Shown: positions 9,702 to 18,854, numbered from the stretch's first letter. The stretch is 34,756 nt of DNA from an uncultured Alphaproteobacteria bacterium (GCA_938048755.1 CALIUG010000270.1:1-34756); one strand, 5' to 3'. Program-made: numbers and translations. Notes: generated from the sequence alone by a model not told the origin.

Positions 9702-10655
9702 TCAGGAGGCGTCGAGCCGCTCCAGAAGGAATCTGGCCGTTCCCAGATCAAGGTGACCCCCGCCAGCGTTCTTGTAGAACGTGATCTCCTCAGCGCTGTG
9801 GCGGCCCGGACATGTGCCCCGCGAAAGGTCATAAAGGTCGCCCACGATATCGTCCTCGGCCAGGATCCCGGCATCCATGGGTTGCGAGATATCCCCGACA
9901 TTGCCAAGCGTGAACATGCGCGAATCAACGTAAACCCGGGCCACCCTGATGCAGTCATCATCCGATTCACGCATATGGGTCTGATAACCGCCCACCAGAT
10001 CAAGATGCGCACCGGGTTTCAGCCATGCGCCCTTGATGAGGGGTTCCGTTGCCATCGTCGCGCAGGAAATCACGTCAGCCTCACGCACCGCGGCTTCCAG
10101 GTCCTCGACAGCAGAAATCGTCAATCCATCAAGTTTGAGGTCGTCGGCGAGCCTGCGGGCCCGCTCCACGTTTCGGTTCCAGATCATGACGTTGCTGATT
10201 GAGGGCCTGATTTTCGTATGTGCCATGATGAGATGGGGTGCCATGGCCCCTGCTCCCACCATGACCATGGTCCGGGCGTCATCACGGGCAAGGAAACTGG
10301 CGCCGGTTGCCGAATCCCCGGCTGTCTTGCGCAGCGTAAGCGCAATGCCATCGACAATCGCCTGAGGTGCGCCATTGCGACCATCAAAGAGTGCATAGAT
10401 GCCGTGAACGGAAGGCAAGCCGGTTCCCGTGCTTTCGTTGTCGGGAAACACCGTGATCAATTTGACACCAATGGCCTGGTCGCGCTGCCAAGCCGGCAAA
10501 GCCAGGAAGACATTCTCGCTTCCCGTCGATGCCGGCTGTGCCAGAAGCAATTCTTCTGCTGCGTCCAGATCCTGAAGATGAAACTGCTTCAGCCCTTCGA
10601 CCAGCGAGGGATAGTCGAGCAGACGATGGACGTCCTCAGCAGACACCATGCGCAT
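9702..10655 (-). CDS. Ornithine cyclodeaminase / mu-crystallin family protein
   Basis: A 317-residue NAD(P)-dependent protein of the ornithine cyclodeaminase/mu-crystallin family, whose members include ornithine cyclodeaminase, ketimine reductases and alanine dehydrogenase. Seen in it are the substrate-side VKLITVFPDN, TLRKTAGDSATGASFLA, the Rossmann loop MVGAGAMAPHL, and VGGYQTHMRE near the usual catalytic aspartate region. The precise substrate cannot be assigned; delta-1-pyrroline-2-carboxylate reductase is one option. The ATG at 10653-10655 is preferred because GGGAGAG lies 6 nt upstream; a GTG one codon earlier is possible. It looks inserted into the conserved lapA-pyrF block. Confidence 0.85.
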   Translation of the reverse strand: MRMVSAEDVHRLLDYPSLVEGLKQFHLQDLDAAEELLLAQPASTGSENVFLALPAWQRDQAIGVKLITVFPDNESTGTGLPSVHGIYALFDGRNGAPQAIVDGIALTLRKTAGDSATGASFLARDDARTMVMVGAGAMAPHLIMAHTKIRPSISNVMIWNRNVERARRLADDLKLDGLTISAVEDLEAAVREADVISCATMATEPLIKGAWLKPGAHLDLVGGYQTHMRESDDDCIRVARVYVDSRMFTLGNVGDISQPMDAGILAEDDIVGDLYDLSRGTCPGRHSAEEITFYKNAGGGHLDLGTARFLLERLDAS

Positions 10656-10688
10656 CACGAACTCTCCCGATCTTCGGTCTGGAAATCT

Positions 10689-11063
10689 TCAGGCAGCACT
10701 CTGGTCTTCGACCATGGCAACGGAGCGTTGGGCGGCAAGCTGCTTGCGTGCCTTACTTTCGAGCGCACCGATCCGGTCCTGGCTTGCGGCAAGCTCCTTC
10801 TCAAGCTCCTTGATGCGCCGTTTGCGCTGCCTTGAGATCGTGCGGCTCTTGTGTGCGCTGGCCCAGACAAACAATCCCCCCAGGATGGCACCCAAGGCAA
10901 AGAACACCAGAATCACCAGCCAGAGCGGGTGCGGATTGGTTTCCCAAGGCAACGGTGAGAACGAAATCTGCACCGCTTCCCTGTTCACCAGAACAAACGC
11001 GATGATGATCAGGGCGACAAGAAGTGCCAGAAAGCCGATCACGAGTTTGACGGGTTTGCGCAT
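10689..11063 (-). CDS. LapA-domain (DUF1049) inner-membrane protein
   Basis: A 124-residue protein with two membrane segments (about residues 6-27 and 46-68), then a basic, coiled-coil-prone cytosolic tail (KRRIKELEKELAASQDRI). This is the LapA/DUF1049 architecture. Enterobacterial LapA works with LapB in controlling lipopolysaccharide synthesis, but many alphaproteobacterial relatives have no tested role. It begins 8 nt after the ihfB stop, with GAGGAGGG near that stop, so it is co-transcribed and perhaps coupled with ihfB. Confidence 0.85.
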   Translation of the reverse strand: MRKPVKLVIGFLALLVALIIIAFVLVNREAVQISFSPLPWETNPHPLWLVILVFFALGAILGGLFVWASAHKSRTISRQRKRRIKELEKELAASQDRIGALESKARKQLAAQRSVAMVEDQSAA

Positions 11064-11071
11064 GGGCCGTG

Positions 11072-11365
11072 TCAGCCCTCCTCGTCATCAGCATTGAGCC
11101 GTTCACGCAGCTCCTTGCCGGTCTTGAAGAACGGCAGGAACTTCTCTTCCACGTTGACCGTGGCACCGGTGCGAGGATTGCGGCCGACGCGCGCATTGCG
11201 GCGACGTACCGAGAACGAGCCAAATCCGCGCAGTTCAACACGATCACCATCAGCCAGTGCAGCCGTGATCTCATCGAATACCGTATTGACGATACGTTCG
11301 ACATCGCGCTGATAGAGATGCGGATAACGCTCCGACAAGCGGGCAATCAGTTCCGACTTTGTCAT
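11072..11365 (-). CDS. ihfB: Integration host factor subunit beta
   Basis: A 97-residue DNA-bending protein of the HU/IHF family. The beta-ribbon arm signature [12 protein letters not shown] and the N-terminal [10 protein letters not shown] are typical, and the [11 protein letters not shown] strand is present. As IHF it pairs with the alpha subunit (not in this window) to bend DNA at specific sites in promoters and recombination sites. The rpsA-sppA-ihfB-lapA order is conserved in many Proteobacteria, which supports the beta assignment over HU. Confidence 0.94.
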   Translation of the reverse strand: MTKSELIARLSERYPHLYQRDVERIVNTVFDEITAALADGDRVELRGFGSFSVRRRNARVGRNPRTGATVNVEEKFLPFFKTGKELRERLNADDEEG

Positions 11366-11421
11366 ATCGGCAATCCCGGTAAAGGCACCGTCATCGGATC
11401 AAATGACCCGGAACTAGCGCC

Positions 11422-12333
11422 CTAGTTGAATTCAGGTTGCCAGAGCGCCAGAAGGCCGTCAAGGGTAAGTGGTTCTGGTAGAACGCTTTTTCCGGTCTCA
11501 CGCACCATTTCCAGGTACCATGGAAGCTCTTCTTCCACCTCGACATTGCGAACCGGTAGACCCTCACAGATCTCGTGTTGCGCCAGCAACCAGGCACGTG
11601 CTTCGCGTTCACCACCCAATTCATCAATCAGGCCGTTTTCCAGTGCCTGTGTGCCGGTGTAGATTCTGCCGTCTGCGAGAAGTTCGATTGCCGCGCGATC
11701 AAGGTCCGGGCGTCCGTCATCGACGATACCGACAAACACCTTCTGCATGTCGTCCACAACGATCTGGGCCCACTCTCTGGCCTCCGGCAAGGTACGCTCG
11801 AAGGGCGACGGATTGGCCTTGAGGGGGTCGCTCTTGATGTTCTCGAACGTGATGCCGAGGTTGTCGAAGAAATCAACGACATCTGTGGTCGGGAAGATAA
11901 CGCCGATCGAGCCGGTAATGGTGCCGCGGCGCGCAATGATGTGTTCGCCAGCCATGGCAATCATGTAGCCGGCAGATGCGGCAACATCGTCCATCACAAC
12001 AACAACAGGCTTCTCTTCGGCAACCCGTTGCAGCGCAATGAAGAGCGCCTCACCACCGACAAATGTGCCGCCGGGACTGTTGATACGCAGGATCAGCGCC
12101 TTGGCATTGCCGTCCTGTGCCACATCTTCGATCGCCTCGTCGCGAACACGGTCCGACTCAATCACGCCGTTGACATCAAGCAGAGCAACATAGGCACCTG
12201 ATGCCTCCCCCTGAACCCGGCCGAAAGCGAGGATGCCCACAACAATGAGGGCCACGACAAAGAGAATGCGCCAAAAAAGAAGGCGGCGCCGCAACTTCTG
12301 ACGCTCAACCAGGGTTTCCGCGTCATGGGTCAT
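11422..12333 (-). CDS. sppA: Signal peptide peptidase SppA (S49 family)
   Basis: A 303-residue single-domain membrane-anchored serine protease that degrades cleaved signal peptides. One N-terminal membrane helix spans about residues 19-38. The nucleophile is S120 in VAASAGYM and the probable general-base lysine is K172 in SDPLKANPS; LRINSPGGT provides the usual oxyanion-side motif. The start is the ATG at 12331-12333, with AGGAGG 8 nt upstream at 12342-12347. A GTG two codons earlier would be too close to that site. It lies between rpsA and ihfB on the same strand, as in many alphaproteobacteria. Confidence 0.94.
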   Translation of the reverse strand: MTHDAETLVERQKLRRRLLFWRILFVVALIVVGILAFGRVQGEASGAYVALLDVNGVIESDRVRDEAIEDVAQDGNAKALILRINSPGGTFVGGEALFIALQRVAEEKPVVVVMDDVAASAGYMIAMAGEHIIARRGTITGSIGVIFPTTDVVDFFDNLGITFENIKSDPLKANPSPFERTLPEAREWAQIVVDDMQKVFVGIVDDGRPDLDRAAIELLADGRIYTGTQALENGLIDELGGEREARAWLLAQHEICEGLPVRNVEVEEELPWYLEMVRETGKSVLPEPLTLDGLLALWQPEFN

Positions 12334-12366
12334 CAGCACCGCCTCCTTTGTCAGCCAAGTCTTTTC

Positions 12367-14193
12367 TTAAGACTTCTTTTCGTCTTCCTCAGCAGCTGTC
12401 TCCTCTGCTGCTTCAGCCTCGGGGGCAGCCTCTTCGGCAACCTCCTCGACTTCGGCCTCAGGCTCCTCACCTGCATCGTCGTCTTCATCGGTTCCCTTGG
12501 CCGCCATCGCCGCACCCAGGATATCGCCCAGAGTGGCACCGCTGTCGGCAGAACCGTATGTCTTCATCGCCTTCTTCTCTTCCTCGATCTCAAGCGACTT
12601 GATGGAGAGGGAGAGACGACGGGTACCCTTGTCGATCGCGGTCACCTTGGCATCCAGGCGGTCGCCTTCGGCAAACCGGTCGGGACGCTGGTCACCACGC
12701 TCACGGGCAAGCTCGGCCTTGCGGATGAAACCAGGCAGGGTGTCATCGACCAGGACTTCGATACCGTTGTCCATGATCTTGGTCACCTGACAGGTCACCA
12801 CCGAACCACGCTGCACGCCGTCCATGGCGCCGGCAAGCGGATCGGCCTCGAGCTGCTTCACGCCCAGGCTGATGCGCTCTTTCTCGATATCGACATCGAG
12901 CACCTTTGCCTTGACCTGATCGCCCTTCTTGTAGTCCAGGATGGCTTCTTCGCCGGTCTTGTCCCAGCTGAGGTCCGACATGTGGACCATGCCGTCGAGA
13001 TCGTTGCCGAGATCGATGAACAGACCGAATTCGGTGATGTTCTTGATCTCGCCTTCGACCTGACTGTCGGCAGGATGCTGACCGATGAAGATGTCCCAGG
13101 GATTTTCCTGGGTCTGCTTGATGCCCAGACTGATGCGGCGCTTGTCGGCGTCGACATCGAGGACTTCGACATCCACTTCCTGGCTGGTCGAGACGATCTT
13201 GCCGGGATGTACGTTCTTGCGCGTCCAGCTCATCTCGGACACGTGGACGAGACCCTCGATCCCCGGCTCCAGCTCCACAAAGGCGCCGTAGTCGGTGATG
13301 TTGGTGACGCGGCCCTTGAAGCGTGCGCCCATGGGATACTTGGCGGCGACGCCTTCCCAGGGATCGGCTTCCAGCTGCTTCATGCCAAGGCTGATGCGCT
13401 GGGTTTCCGGGTTGAAGCGGATGACCTGCACACGAACCGTCTGGCCGATGCTGAGCGCCTCGGTGGGATGGTTGATGCGACGCCAGGAAATGTCCGTGAC
13501 ATGGAGCAGACCGTCGAGGCCGCCCAGATCCACGAACGCACCGTAATCGGTGATGTTCTTGACGACACCGTCGAGCACCTGGCCTTCGGTCAGGCCGGCA
13601 ATCAGGTCGGCGCGCTGATCCGCACGCTCGTCTTCCAGCACGGAACGGCGCGAAACCACGATGTTGCCGCGGCGGCGATCCATTTTCAGGATGCGGAATT
13701 CGTGCTCATCGCCCATCAGCGGTGTGACATCGCGCACGGGGCGGATATCCACCTGGCTGCCCGGCAGGAAGGCCAGTGCGCCATTCATGTTGACGGTGAA
13801 ACCGCCCTTCACACGCTGAACGATATAACCCTTGACCCGGTCGTTCGTCTCGAACGCCTTCTCAAGCTGGTTCCAGACCTCTTCACGCTGTGCCTTCTCG
13901 CGCGACAGGACGATCTCGCCATTGCGGTTTTCCAACCGCTCGACAAAAACCTCGACCACGTCGCCAACACCCACGCTTGCCTTGCCACCCGGAGGAACAA
14001 ACTCACGCAGGGCCACGCGACCCTCGGCCTTGAGGCCGACATCAATCAGGATCGCATCGCCCTGAACGGACACGACGGTGCCGTTGACGACTGCGCCTTC
14101 GATGATATCGACGCGGCCAATAAACTCGTTGAAAAGGTCTTCAAAATTCTCTTCGGACGCAGATGCATCCTGCGCCACGCTTGTGTCGGTCAT
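12367..14193 (-). CDS. rpsA: 30S ribosomal protein S1
   Basis: A 608-residue ribosomal S1 protein that binds mRNA and helps 30S initiation. It shows the six-repeat layout: two degenerate N-terminal S1 domains, then repeats with the recurrent ITDYGAFVDL / ITEFGLFIDL and VHVSEMSW / LHVTDISW motifs. The C-terminus adds an unusually acidic tail rich in Glu and Ala (roughly the last 50 residues), common in alphaproteobacterial S1 but absent from the E. coli protein. The ATG at 14191-14193 is chosen for the AGGAGA site at 14198-14203 and the usual S1 N-terminus. The frame continues upstream only through the leader hairpins. Confidence 0.97.
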   Translation of the reverse strand: MTDTSVAQDASASEENFEDLFNEFIGRVDIIEGAVVNGTVVSVQGDAILIDVGLKAEGRVALREFVPPGGKASVGVGDVVEVFVERLENRNGEIVLSREKAQREEVWNQLEKAFETNDRVKGYIVQRVKGGFTVNMNGALAFLPGSQVDIRPVRDVTPLMGDEHEFRILKMDRRRGNIVVSRRSVLEDERADQRADLIAGLTEGQVLDGVVKNITDYGAFVDLGGLDGLLHVTDISWRRINHPTEALSIGQTVRVQVIRFNPETQRISLGMKQLEADPWEGVAAKYPMGARFKGRVTNITDYGAFVELEPGIEGLVHVSEMSWTRKNVHPGKIVSTSQEVDVEVLDVDADKRRISLGIKQTQENPWDIFIGQHPADSQVEGEIKNITEFGLFIDLGNDLDGMVHMSDLSWDKTGEEAILDYKKGDQVKAKVLDVDIEKERISLGVKQLEADPLAGAMDGVQRGSVVTCQVTKIMDNGIEVLVDDTLPGFIRKAELARERGDQRPDRFAEGDRLDAKVTAIDKGTRRLSLSIKSLEIEEEKKAMKTYGSADSGATLGDILGAAMAAKGTDEDDDAGEEPEAEVEEVAEEAAPEAEAAEETAAEEDEKKS

Positions 14194-14212
14194 GTTGTCT
14201 CCTGGATTCCTT

Positions 14213-14318
14213 GGGAAGCGTTTTTCGCTTCCTCCCCGTGCCCGTTGGGATTTCACGCCGATCAGCGTGAGACAGACACAGGACTGGCCTTTCTGGCCAA
14301 ACGCCAGCCTTTCGGCTG
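14213..14318 (-). promoter_or_regulatory. Structured rpsA 5' leader with four hairpins
   Basis: Read on the minus strand, four stem-loops follow each other between the promoter and the ribosome site: CAGCC-GAAA-GGCTG (14318-14305), TGGCC-AGAAA-GGCCA (14299-14285), TCACGC-TGATCG-GCGTGA (14270-14253) and GGAAGCG-AAAAA-CGCTTCC (14232-14214). S1 is known to repress its own translation in enterobacteria through mRNA structure. A similar role here is inferred from the hairpins alone. Confidence 0.5.
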
Positions 14319-14327
14319 AGCGCGCGA

Positions 14328-14984
14328 CTATATAGAGGTCTTGGCCCTGGCGTTCAACTGCTTAACAACGATTTCAACGGCCTTCTCAAAGGCTGCATCG
14401 GCATCAAGTTCAGAGGTATCGACTAGCACCGCATCGTCTGCCTGTCGAAGGGGCGCAACTGCGCGTTCCATGTCGCGTCGGTCCCGTTCGGCAATTTCGT
14501 TGGTGATGTCATCCAGATTCGCTGTTTCCCCGCGCGAAACGAGTTCTTCGAACCGACGAGTCGCGCGCTCCTCCAGACCTGCCGTGACATAGAGCTTCAC
14601 ATCGGCATCAGGGCAAACGACCGTTCCGATATCGCGGCCATCGATCACTGCGCCGGGCTCCTCAGCCGCAAAGGCGCGCTGAAACGCCAGCAGAGCATCC
14701 CGTACGGGCTGCAGCGCCGCAATCCGCGATGCTGCACCGCCGATTTCCTGATCCCGCAAGTTGGGTCGTGCAAGATCTTCAGCCGTCAGGGCCAATGCGG
14801 CTTTCTCTGCTGCCACGCCGTCCTCGGGATTGCCCCCGGAAGACAGAAGCCTTGCCGCAGTTGCCCTGTAGATCATGCCGCTATCGAGATGGCGCAACCC
14901 CAGATGCGCCGCCAGACGCCGGGCCAGCGTTCCCTTTCCCGCGGCGACCGGACCATCAATCGCAACCACAAGAGCCTTGCTCAT
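14328..14984 (-). CDS. cmk: Cytidylate kinase
   Basis: A 218-residue (d)CMP kinase making CDP/dCDP from ATP. The phosphate loop is GPVAAGKGT at residues 11-19, a variant of GPAGAGKST that still keeps the Lys. The LDSGMIYRA and [20 protein letters not shown] segments, which bind CMP and the phosphates, are present, followed by the [20 protein letters not shown] lid region. The ATG overlaps the aroA stop by 4 nt. The aroA-cmk-rpsA order is widespread in Proteobacteria. Confidence 0.96.
   Translation of the reverse strand: MSKALVVAIDGPVAAGKGTLARRLAAHLGLRHLDSGMIYRATAARLLSSGGNPEDGVAAEKAALALTAEDLARPNLRDQEIGGAASRIAALQPVRDALLAFQRAFAAEEPGAVIDGRDIGTVVCPDADVKLYVTAGLEERATRRFEELVSRGETANLDDITNEIAERDRRDMERAVAPLRQADDAVLVDTSELDADAAFEKAVEIVVKQLNARAKTSI
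14329..14357 (-). promoter_or_regulatory. Probable sigma-70-type promoter for rpsA
   Basis: On the minus strand TTGAAC (14357-14352) and TATATA (14334-14329) are separated by exactly 17 nt. The element lies over the last codons of cmk and would start a transcript just ahead of the four-hairpin leader, so rpsA can be expressed apart from aroA-cmk. Confidence 0.55.
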
Positions 14985-16339
14985 GATCGAAATCCGGCAC
15001 CCAGACCCGTCATCAGGTCGACAAAGCCCGGAAAGCTGGTCGCGATGGGTGCGTCGTCATCGATGCTGACACCATTCCTGGAAACCAGGCCCAAGACCAG
15101 AAATGCCATGGCGATCCGGTGATCAAGCTGGCTTGCGACCAGGCCACCACCAGCCGGTCGGTCTCCGCTGCCCGTGACAATGAGACCGTCTTCAAGTTCT
15201 TCGACCGACACACCGTTATCGGTCAGCCCTTTCGCGACGGCAGCAAGGCGGTCACTCTCCTTGACTCGCAATTCGGCCAGGCCGCGCATGACGGTTTGAC
15301 CCGTCGCACATGCCGCCGCGACGGCCAGGACCGGGTACTCATCGATCATCGAGGGCGCACGCTCGGGCGGCACCTCGACACCCTTGAGTGCACTGCCCTC
15401 GACAAGGACATCGGCCACCGGTTCCCCACCTTCCTCGCGCTCGTTCTCGAACCGGATCGCGGCCCCCATCTCGCGCAGGGTGTCGAACAGGCCAATGCGC
15501 ATGGGATTGATGCCCAGACCCTCGACACACACACGCGACCCCGGAAGGCAGGCAGCAGCGACAACCGGGAACGCTGCAGATGAAGGGTCACCAGGGACAT
15601 GAATGGTCGTTGGCCGCAGTTCCTGATGGCCGACCAATGAAATGACCGTCCGCCCGGCATCGTCCAGCTCGACCGAAACTACGGCGCCGAAACCACGCAA
15701 CATGCGTTCGGTATGATCCCGCGTGGGCACCGTCTCGATCACGGTCGTCATGCCAGGCGCATGCAGGCCTGCCAGAAGAATCGCCGACTTGACCTGTGCC
15801 GAGGGCACAGGAAGTTCGTAAACCATGGGAAGAAGCGGCGAGCCACCGGTCACCGCAAGTGGCAGCCGGTTTTCGCTGCGCGTCAGGAAACGCGCGCCCA
15901 TGCTTTCAAGAGGTTTGCTGACCCTACCCATGGGCCTGCGGCACAACGAGGCATCCCCGGTCAGGAACGTCGTGAACGGATATCCCGCTGCAACACCCAT
16001 GAGAAGACGAACGCCGGTACCCGCGTTGCCCATATCGAGAACCCCGGCAGGTTCCGCCAGACCGCCGACGCCGCAACCATGAATATTCCAGGTTCCATCC
16101 GGGCTTCTCTGAAGTTCAGCGCCCAGTGCCCGCATGGCATCTGCCGTCGCCAGTACGTCTTCGCCCTCAAGCAGGCCATGCACGACCGTTTCGCCCACGG
16201 TCAGAGCGCCCAGAATGAGCGCCCGGTGGGAGATGGATTTGTCGCCCGGTACATGAATCCTGCCCTGCAACCGATCCACGGGCGTGGCGGTCAGAGAGGC
16301 GGCATGCGCGCGGATTGCAGATAGGTCCGTTGTGTTCAT
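14981..16339 (-). CDS. aroA: 3-phosphoshikimate 1-carboxyvinyltransferase (EPSP synthase)
   Basis: A 452-residue enzyme that transfers enolpyruvate from PEP to shikimate 3-phosphate. Motifs in order are GDKSISHRA (K34, S35, R39), [39 protein letters not shown], and [11 protein letters not shown] followed by [10 protein letters not shown]. The [11 protein letters not shown] form together with the overall pattern resembles the class II (less glyphosate-sensitive) group, but that needs an alignment. The start at 16337-16339 (MNTTDL) gives the expected N-terminus although no strong ribosome site is visible. The frame stays open to 16420 without homology. It is divergent from the TIGR02300 gene. 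Confidence 0.95.
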   Translation of the reverse strand: MNTTDLSAIRAHAASLTATPVDRLQGRIHVPGDKSISHRALILGALTVGETVVHGLLEGEDVLATADAMRALGAELQRSPDGTWNIHGCGVGGLAEPAGVLDMGNAGTGVRLLMGVAAGYPFTTFLTGDASLCRRPMGRVSKPLESMGARFLTRSENRLPLAVTGGSPLLPMVYELPVPSAQVKSAILLAGLHAPGMTTVIETVPTRDHTERMLRGFGAVVSVELDDAGRTVISLVGHQELRPTTIHVPGDPSSAAFPVVAAACLPGSRVCVEGLGINPMRIGLFDTLREMGAAIRFENEREEGGEPVADVLVEGSALKGVEVPPERAPSMIDEYPVLAVAAACATGQTVMRGLAELRVKESDRLAAVAKGLTDNGVSVEELEDGLIVTGSGDRPAGGGLVASQLDHRIAMAFLVLGLVSRNGVSIDDDAPIATSFPGFVDLMTGLGAGFRS

Positions 16340-16460
16340 GAAGCGGTTTCTATCATGGCCGAAGCCGGGGGACGAAGCGGGAAACGCAGGACCACGCACA
16401 CTCTTCTTGCATGGTGGCAAATTTCTTCCCGTAACAGATCACAATCGCGCGGTTTTCCTT

Positions 16461-16489
16461 TTGACAGACGGCTGGCGAAACGATATTCG
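16461..16489 (+). promoter_or_regulatory. Probable promoter for the TIGR02300-family gene
   Basis: A perfect -35 hexamer TTGACA (16461-16466) and TATTCG (16484-16489) are 17 nt apart. This places a start roughly 40 nt ahead of the TTG codon at 16536. The -10 is poor but the -35 and spacing are good. Confidence 0.5.
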
Positions 16490-16535
16490 CGCGGCCCAAC
16501 TGTTCATCAAGAGATCTCCACCGGAGGATCAAGCG

Positions 16536-16886
16536 TTGCCAAAGGCCGATCTGGGCGACAAGCATCTTTGTGAAGGGTGTGGTGCCAAGTTTTACGACAT
16601 GAAAAAGACGCCGCCGACCTGCCCGGCTTGTGGCGCGGTGGTCGAGCTGGAGACCAAACGCAAATCCCGCGCGGCCCCTGCAGCGCCTGCCGCCAAGAAG
16701 AAGCCTTTGGTCGCCAAGCCCAAGGACGACGTTGATGACGACGATATCGTTGTCGATGATGTCGAAGACATCGAAGACGATGATGATGATGCCGCTGATC
16801 TGCTGCCCGATGACGACGAGGATGACGATGACCTCGAGGATGTCGGCGTGAAGAAGCCCAGCGGTGATGACGACGACGACAGTTGA
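16536..16886 (+). CDS. TIGR02300-family acidic zinc-ribbon protein
   Basis: A 116-residue protein with an N-terminal zinc ribbon (C12, C15, C29, C32, containing GAKFYDMKKTPPTCP), a basic Ala/Lys linker, and a tail made almost wholly of Asp, Glu and Val (roughly residues 62-116). This is the FYDLN-acid family restricted largely to Alphaproteobacteria; its function is not known to me. The start is a TTG, chosen because GGAGGA at 16523-16528 is 7 nt upstream and the product then begins PKADLGDKHLC like its relatives. The Asp tail is encoded by a GAT/GAC-rich repeat-like run. Confidence 0.88.
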   Translation: MPKADLGDKHLCEGCGAKFYDMKKTPPTCPACGAVVELETKRKSRAAPAAPAAKKKPLVAKPKDDVDDDDIVVDDVEDIEDDDDDAADLLPDDDEDDDDLEDVGVKKPSGDDDDDS

Positions 16887-16925
16887 GGGCTGACCCTGGT
16901 TCGCGACGCGGATGCAACATCCCTC

Positions 16926-16954
16926 TTGCGTCCGGCCACATCGAAGCCTAGTTT
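16926..16954 (+). promoter_or_regulatory. Possible promoter for tRNA-Ala
   Basis: TTGCGT (16926-16931) and TAGTTT (16949-16954) are separated by 17 nt, with the tRNA beginning about 40 nt later. Both hexamers match the consensus only partly. Confidence 0.3.
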
Positions 16955-16996
16955 CCCGCCCGCGCGAATACCCAAGATCGTGCGCAAGACAATTTC

Positions 16997-17072
<76 letters not shown>

Positions 17073-17081
17073 GACTTCATC

Positions 17082-17116
17082 AAAGGCTCTGCTGTTGGTT
17101 CAGCAGAGCCTTTCTT
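17082..17116. terminator. Bidirectional terminator between tRNA-Ala and the lyase-like gene
   Basis: A 13-bp perfect stem AAAGGCTCTGCTG / CAGCAGAGCCTTT with a 6-nt loop. The A/T ends of the stem give a short U tract on both strands, so it can serve tRNA-Ala (plus) and the gene ending at 17129 (minus). Confidence 0.8.
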
Positions 17117-17128
17117 GATTCTGCCATC

Positions 17129-18037
17129 CTATTGTGACGGATCGACCGCCTCATAACTTCCACCGCGCCGGAAATTATCCAGGTAGGCAACGGCTGAGTC
17201 GGGAAGCACGTTCCGGTAGATGCCGAACTTGAAGTACTGATCCGGTCCACCGGCATCGTCATAGCCGATCGAGCCTGTCGCCCGCACAATGAAGCGGCCA
17301 TTGGCCCAGACTTCGATCAATCCGGTTCCGTCGCGCCCGCCGACAACATGGTAGATCATGTCCACCCAGGCCTCACCGGGATCAGGCAGAAGAGGATCGG
17401 GTCCCCATTCCAGCATGACATCGCTTGCGCAAGGCGTCCCAGCACCAACTTCGATGGCTTCGGGAGGCCTCGCCGGTCCGGCTTCGTCCATCCAGGCCAT
17501 GCCATCGGGATTCCCACTGGCTGACGCAATTGTCAGCCGACAGCCCCCATCCTGAACGGCAATGTGAAAAACGTGGTTGTCATAACGTTGCGCCAGAAAC
17601 GGACTGCGACCGTTATCCTGTTTCCACTGGCCCATCACCCATCGAACACTGTCAATCGGCTCGCCTTGGCTTTCGACGCGGAAACTGAAGCCGTACCAGG
17701 CATCGGTACCAAACGGCAGACGCATCTGATCAGCGATTCGAATCTCATTGCGCTGGCAGTTTGCACCGCAGGCCCGGTTTAGAGAATCCATGCTGATCGC
17801 CAGCGCACCTTCGCCCCGGCGCACAACATCCTCCTCCAACCAGTACTCGCCTTCATGCAGTTGACCTGTCCACCACTGCCCCAGGTCACCCGTTTCGAAA
17901 CCATCGAAGAACGCAACTGGCGTCTCGTCACCTGACGTCGATGATGCTGCAACGACGGTCAAGGCCATCACACCTACACAGAGCAACACGGAAGGCTGAA
18001 ATGATCCGGTCAGGCGAATGCAAGGCCACCACCCCAT
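17129..18037 (-). CDS. Secreted polysaccharide-lyase-like protein (heparin lyase I-type fold)
   Basis: A 302-residue protein with an N-terminal hydrophobic signal segment (about residues 14-34), then a jelly-roll-like domain of the polysaccharide lyase family that includes heparin lyase I. Recognised parts are FFDGFETGDLGQWW, QRNEIR, WYGFSFRVE, VMGQWKQ, DMIYHVVGGRDGTGLIEVWANG and the C-terminal YFKFGIYR with YLDNFRRG. That family matches uncharacterised secreted proteins as often as true lyases, so the substrate is unknown. Cysteine pairs suggest a periplasmic or extracellular location. It starts 7 nt after the PhyH gene's stop, so the two are probably co-transcribed. Confidence 0.7.
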   Translation of the reverse strand: MGWWPCIRLTGSFQPSVLLCVGVMALTVVAASSTSGDETPVAFFDGFETGDLGQWWTGQLHEGEYWLEEDVVRRGEGALAISMDSLNRACGANCQRNEIRIADQMRLPFGTDAWYGFSFRVESQGEPIDSVRWVMGQWKQDNGRSPFLAQRYDNHVFHIAVQDGGCRLTIASASGNPDGMAWMDEAGPARPPEAIEVGAGTPCASDVMLEWGPDPLLPDPGEAWVDMIYHVVGGRDGTGLIEVWANGRFIVRATGSIGYDDAGGPDQYFKFGIYRNVLPDSAVAYLDNFRRGGSYEAVDPSQ

Positions 18038-18043
18038 TGCCGG

Positions 18044-18847
18044 TCAGTGCCCGACCTCGAAGTCGTTCTTCCCTGTCCTGTCCTGTCCACGCAGCAGGAA
18101 CAAGGGTCGGCGTGAATAGTCATGACTGGGATTTTCGCTGGCACCGCCCTTGGCGTGATTGTAGTGGCTGGTGCCAGGCATGATGCGGAACACCAGCCCG
18201 GCACGGCGTTCGCTTGACCGGTTGGCTTCAGATCCGTGCACGAGATAGACGTCATGAATGGAAATCTGACCAGGCTCCAGGACGATGTCACGGGCGCGGT
18301 CCTGCGGCGCGAACTCCGCATCAATCTCCTGATAGAGCGTAAAGTCTGGGCGTTCGTTCCAGTGATGCGGAAACAGCCGCCGTTCCTTGTGTGAACCCGC
18401 GATGTAACGCATGCAGCCGTTTTCCGGACGTGCGTGATCCAGGGAAACCCATACGGTCGTCGTCTCGAGCGGCTCGATGGGATAATAGTCGCCATCCTGA
18501 TGCCAGGGCGTTGCCTTGCCGATCCCCGCCGGTTTGCCAAAGACTGTCGTGCCCCAGAGAATCAGATCAGGGCCCGCCACCTGTTCGACCATGTCGAGGA
18601 TCTCCGGCAGGCGAATGACTTCCAGCAGGTCAGGCACACCACGCACGCCCATGGCGTTCCTGTTGGCGACATGCGCGCCAACCATGAAGTCTTCGCTGGC
18701 GCCCTCTACCCCGCGATTGGCCTCCAGAAGGCGGTCATAGTTGTCGCGCAGGCGTGCCAGAACGTCATCGGGCAGGCGCCAGTCGGGGATGACCAGACCG
18801 TCCTCGTGATACTGCGCAACCTGTTGTTCGGTCAGTCGTGCTGCCAT
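18044..18847 (-). CDS. Phytanoyl-CoA dioxygenase (PhyH) family protein
   Basis: A 267-residue Fe(II)/2-oxoglutarate-dependent oxygenase. The iron triad is visible: H116 and D118 in WHQDGDYYP, and H204 in DVYLVHGSEANRS, with an arginine a few residues later for 2-oxoglutarate. The segment ENGCMRYIAGSHK between them is typical of PhyH. Such enzymes hydroxylate many small molecules, and the substrate cannot be read from sequence. The ATG at 18845-18847 follows GAGG and lies 8 nt past the amidohydrolase stop, suggesting one transcript from the amidohydrolase through this gene to the lyase-like gene. Confidence 0.9.
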   Translation of the reverse strand: MAARLTEQQVAQYHEDGLVIPDWRLPDDVLARLRDNYDRLLEANRGVEGASEDFMVGAHVANRNAMGVRGVPDLLEVIRLPEILDMVEQVAGPDLILWGTTVFGKPAGIGKATPWHQDGDYYPIEPLETTTVWVSLDHARPENGCMRYIAGSHKERRLFPHHWNERPDFTLYQEIDAEFAPQDRARDIVLEPGQISIHDVYLVHGSEANRSSERRAGLVFRIMPGTSHYNHAKGGASENPSHDYSRRPLFLLRGQDRTGKNDFEVGH

Positions 18848-18854
18848 CACTGCC

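Noticed and set aside
12325-14319. 664-codon plus-strand ORF opposite rpsA
   Set aside because: Antisense shadow of a high-GC gene. The minus strand encodes a complete S1 protein with promoter, leader and ribosome site.
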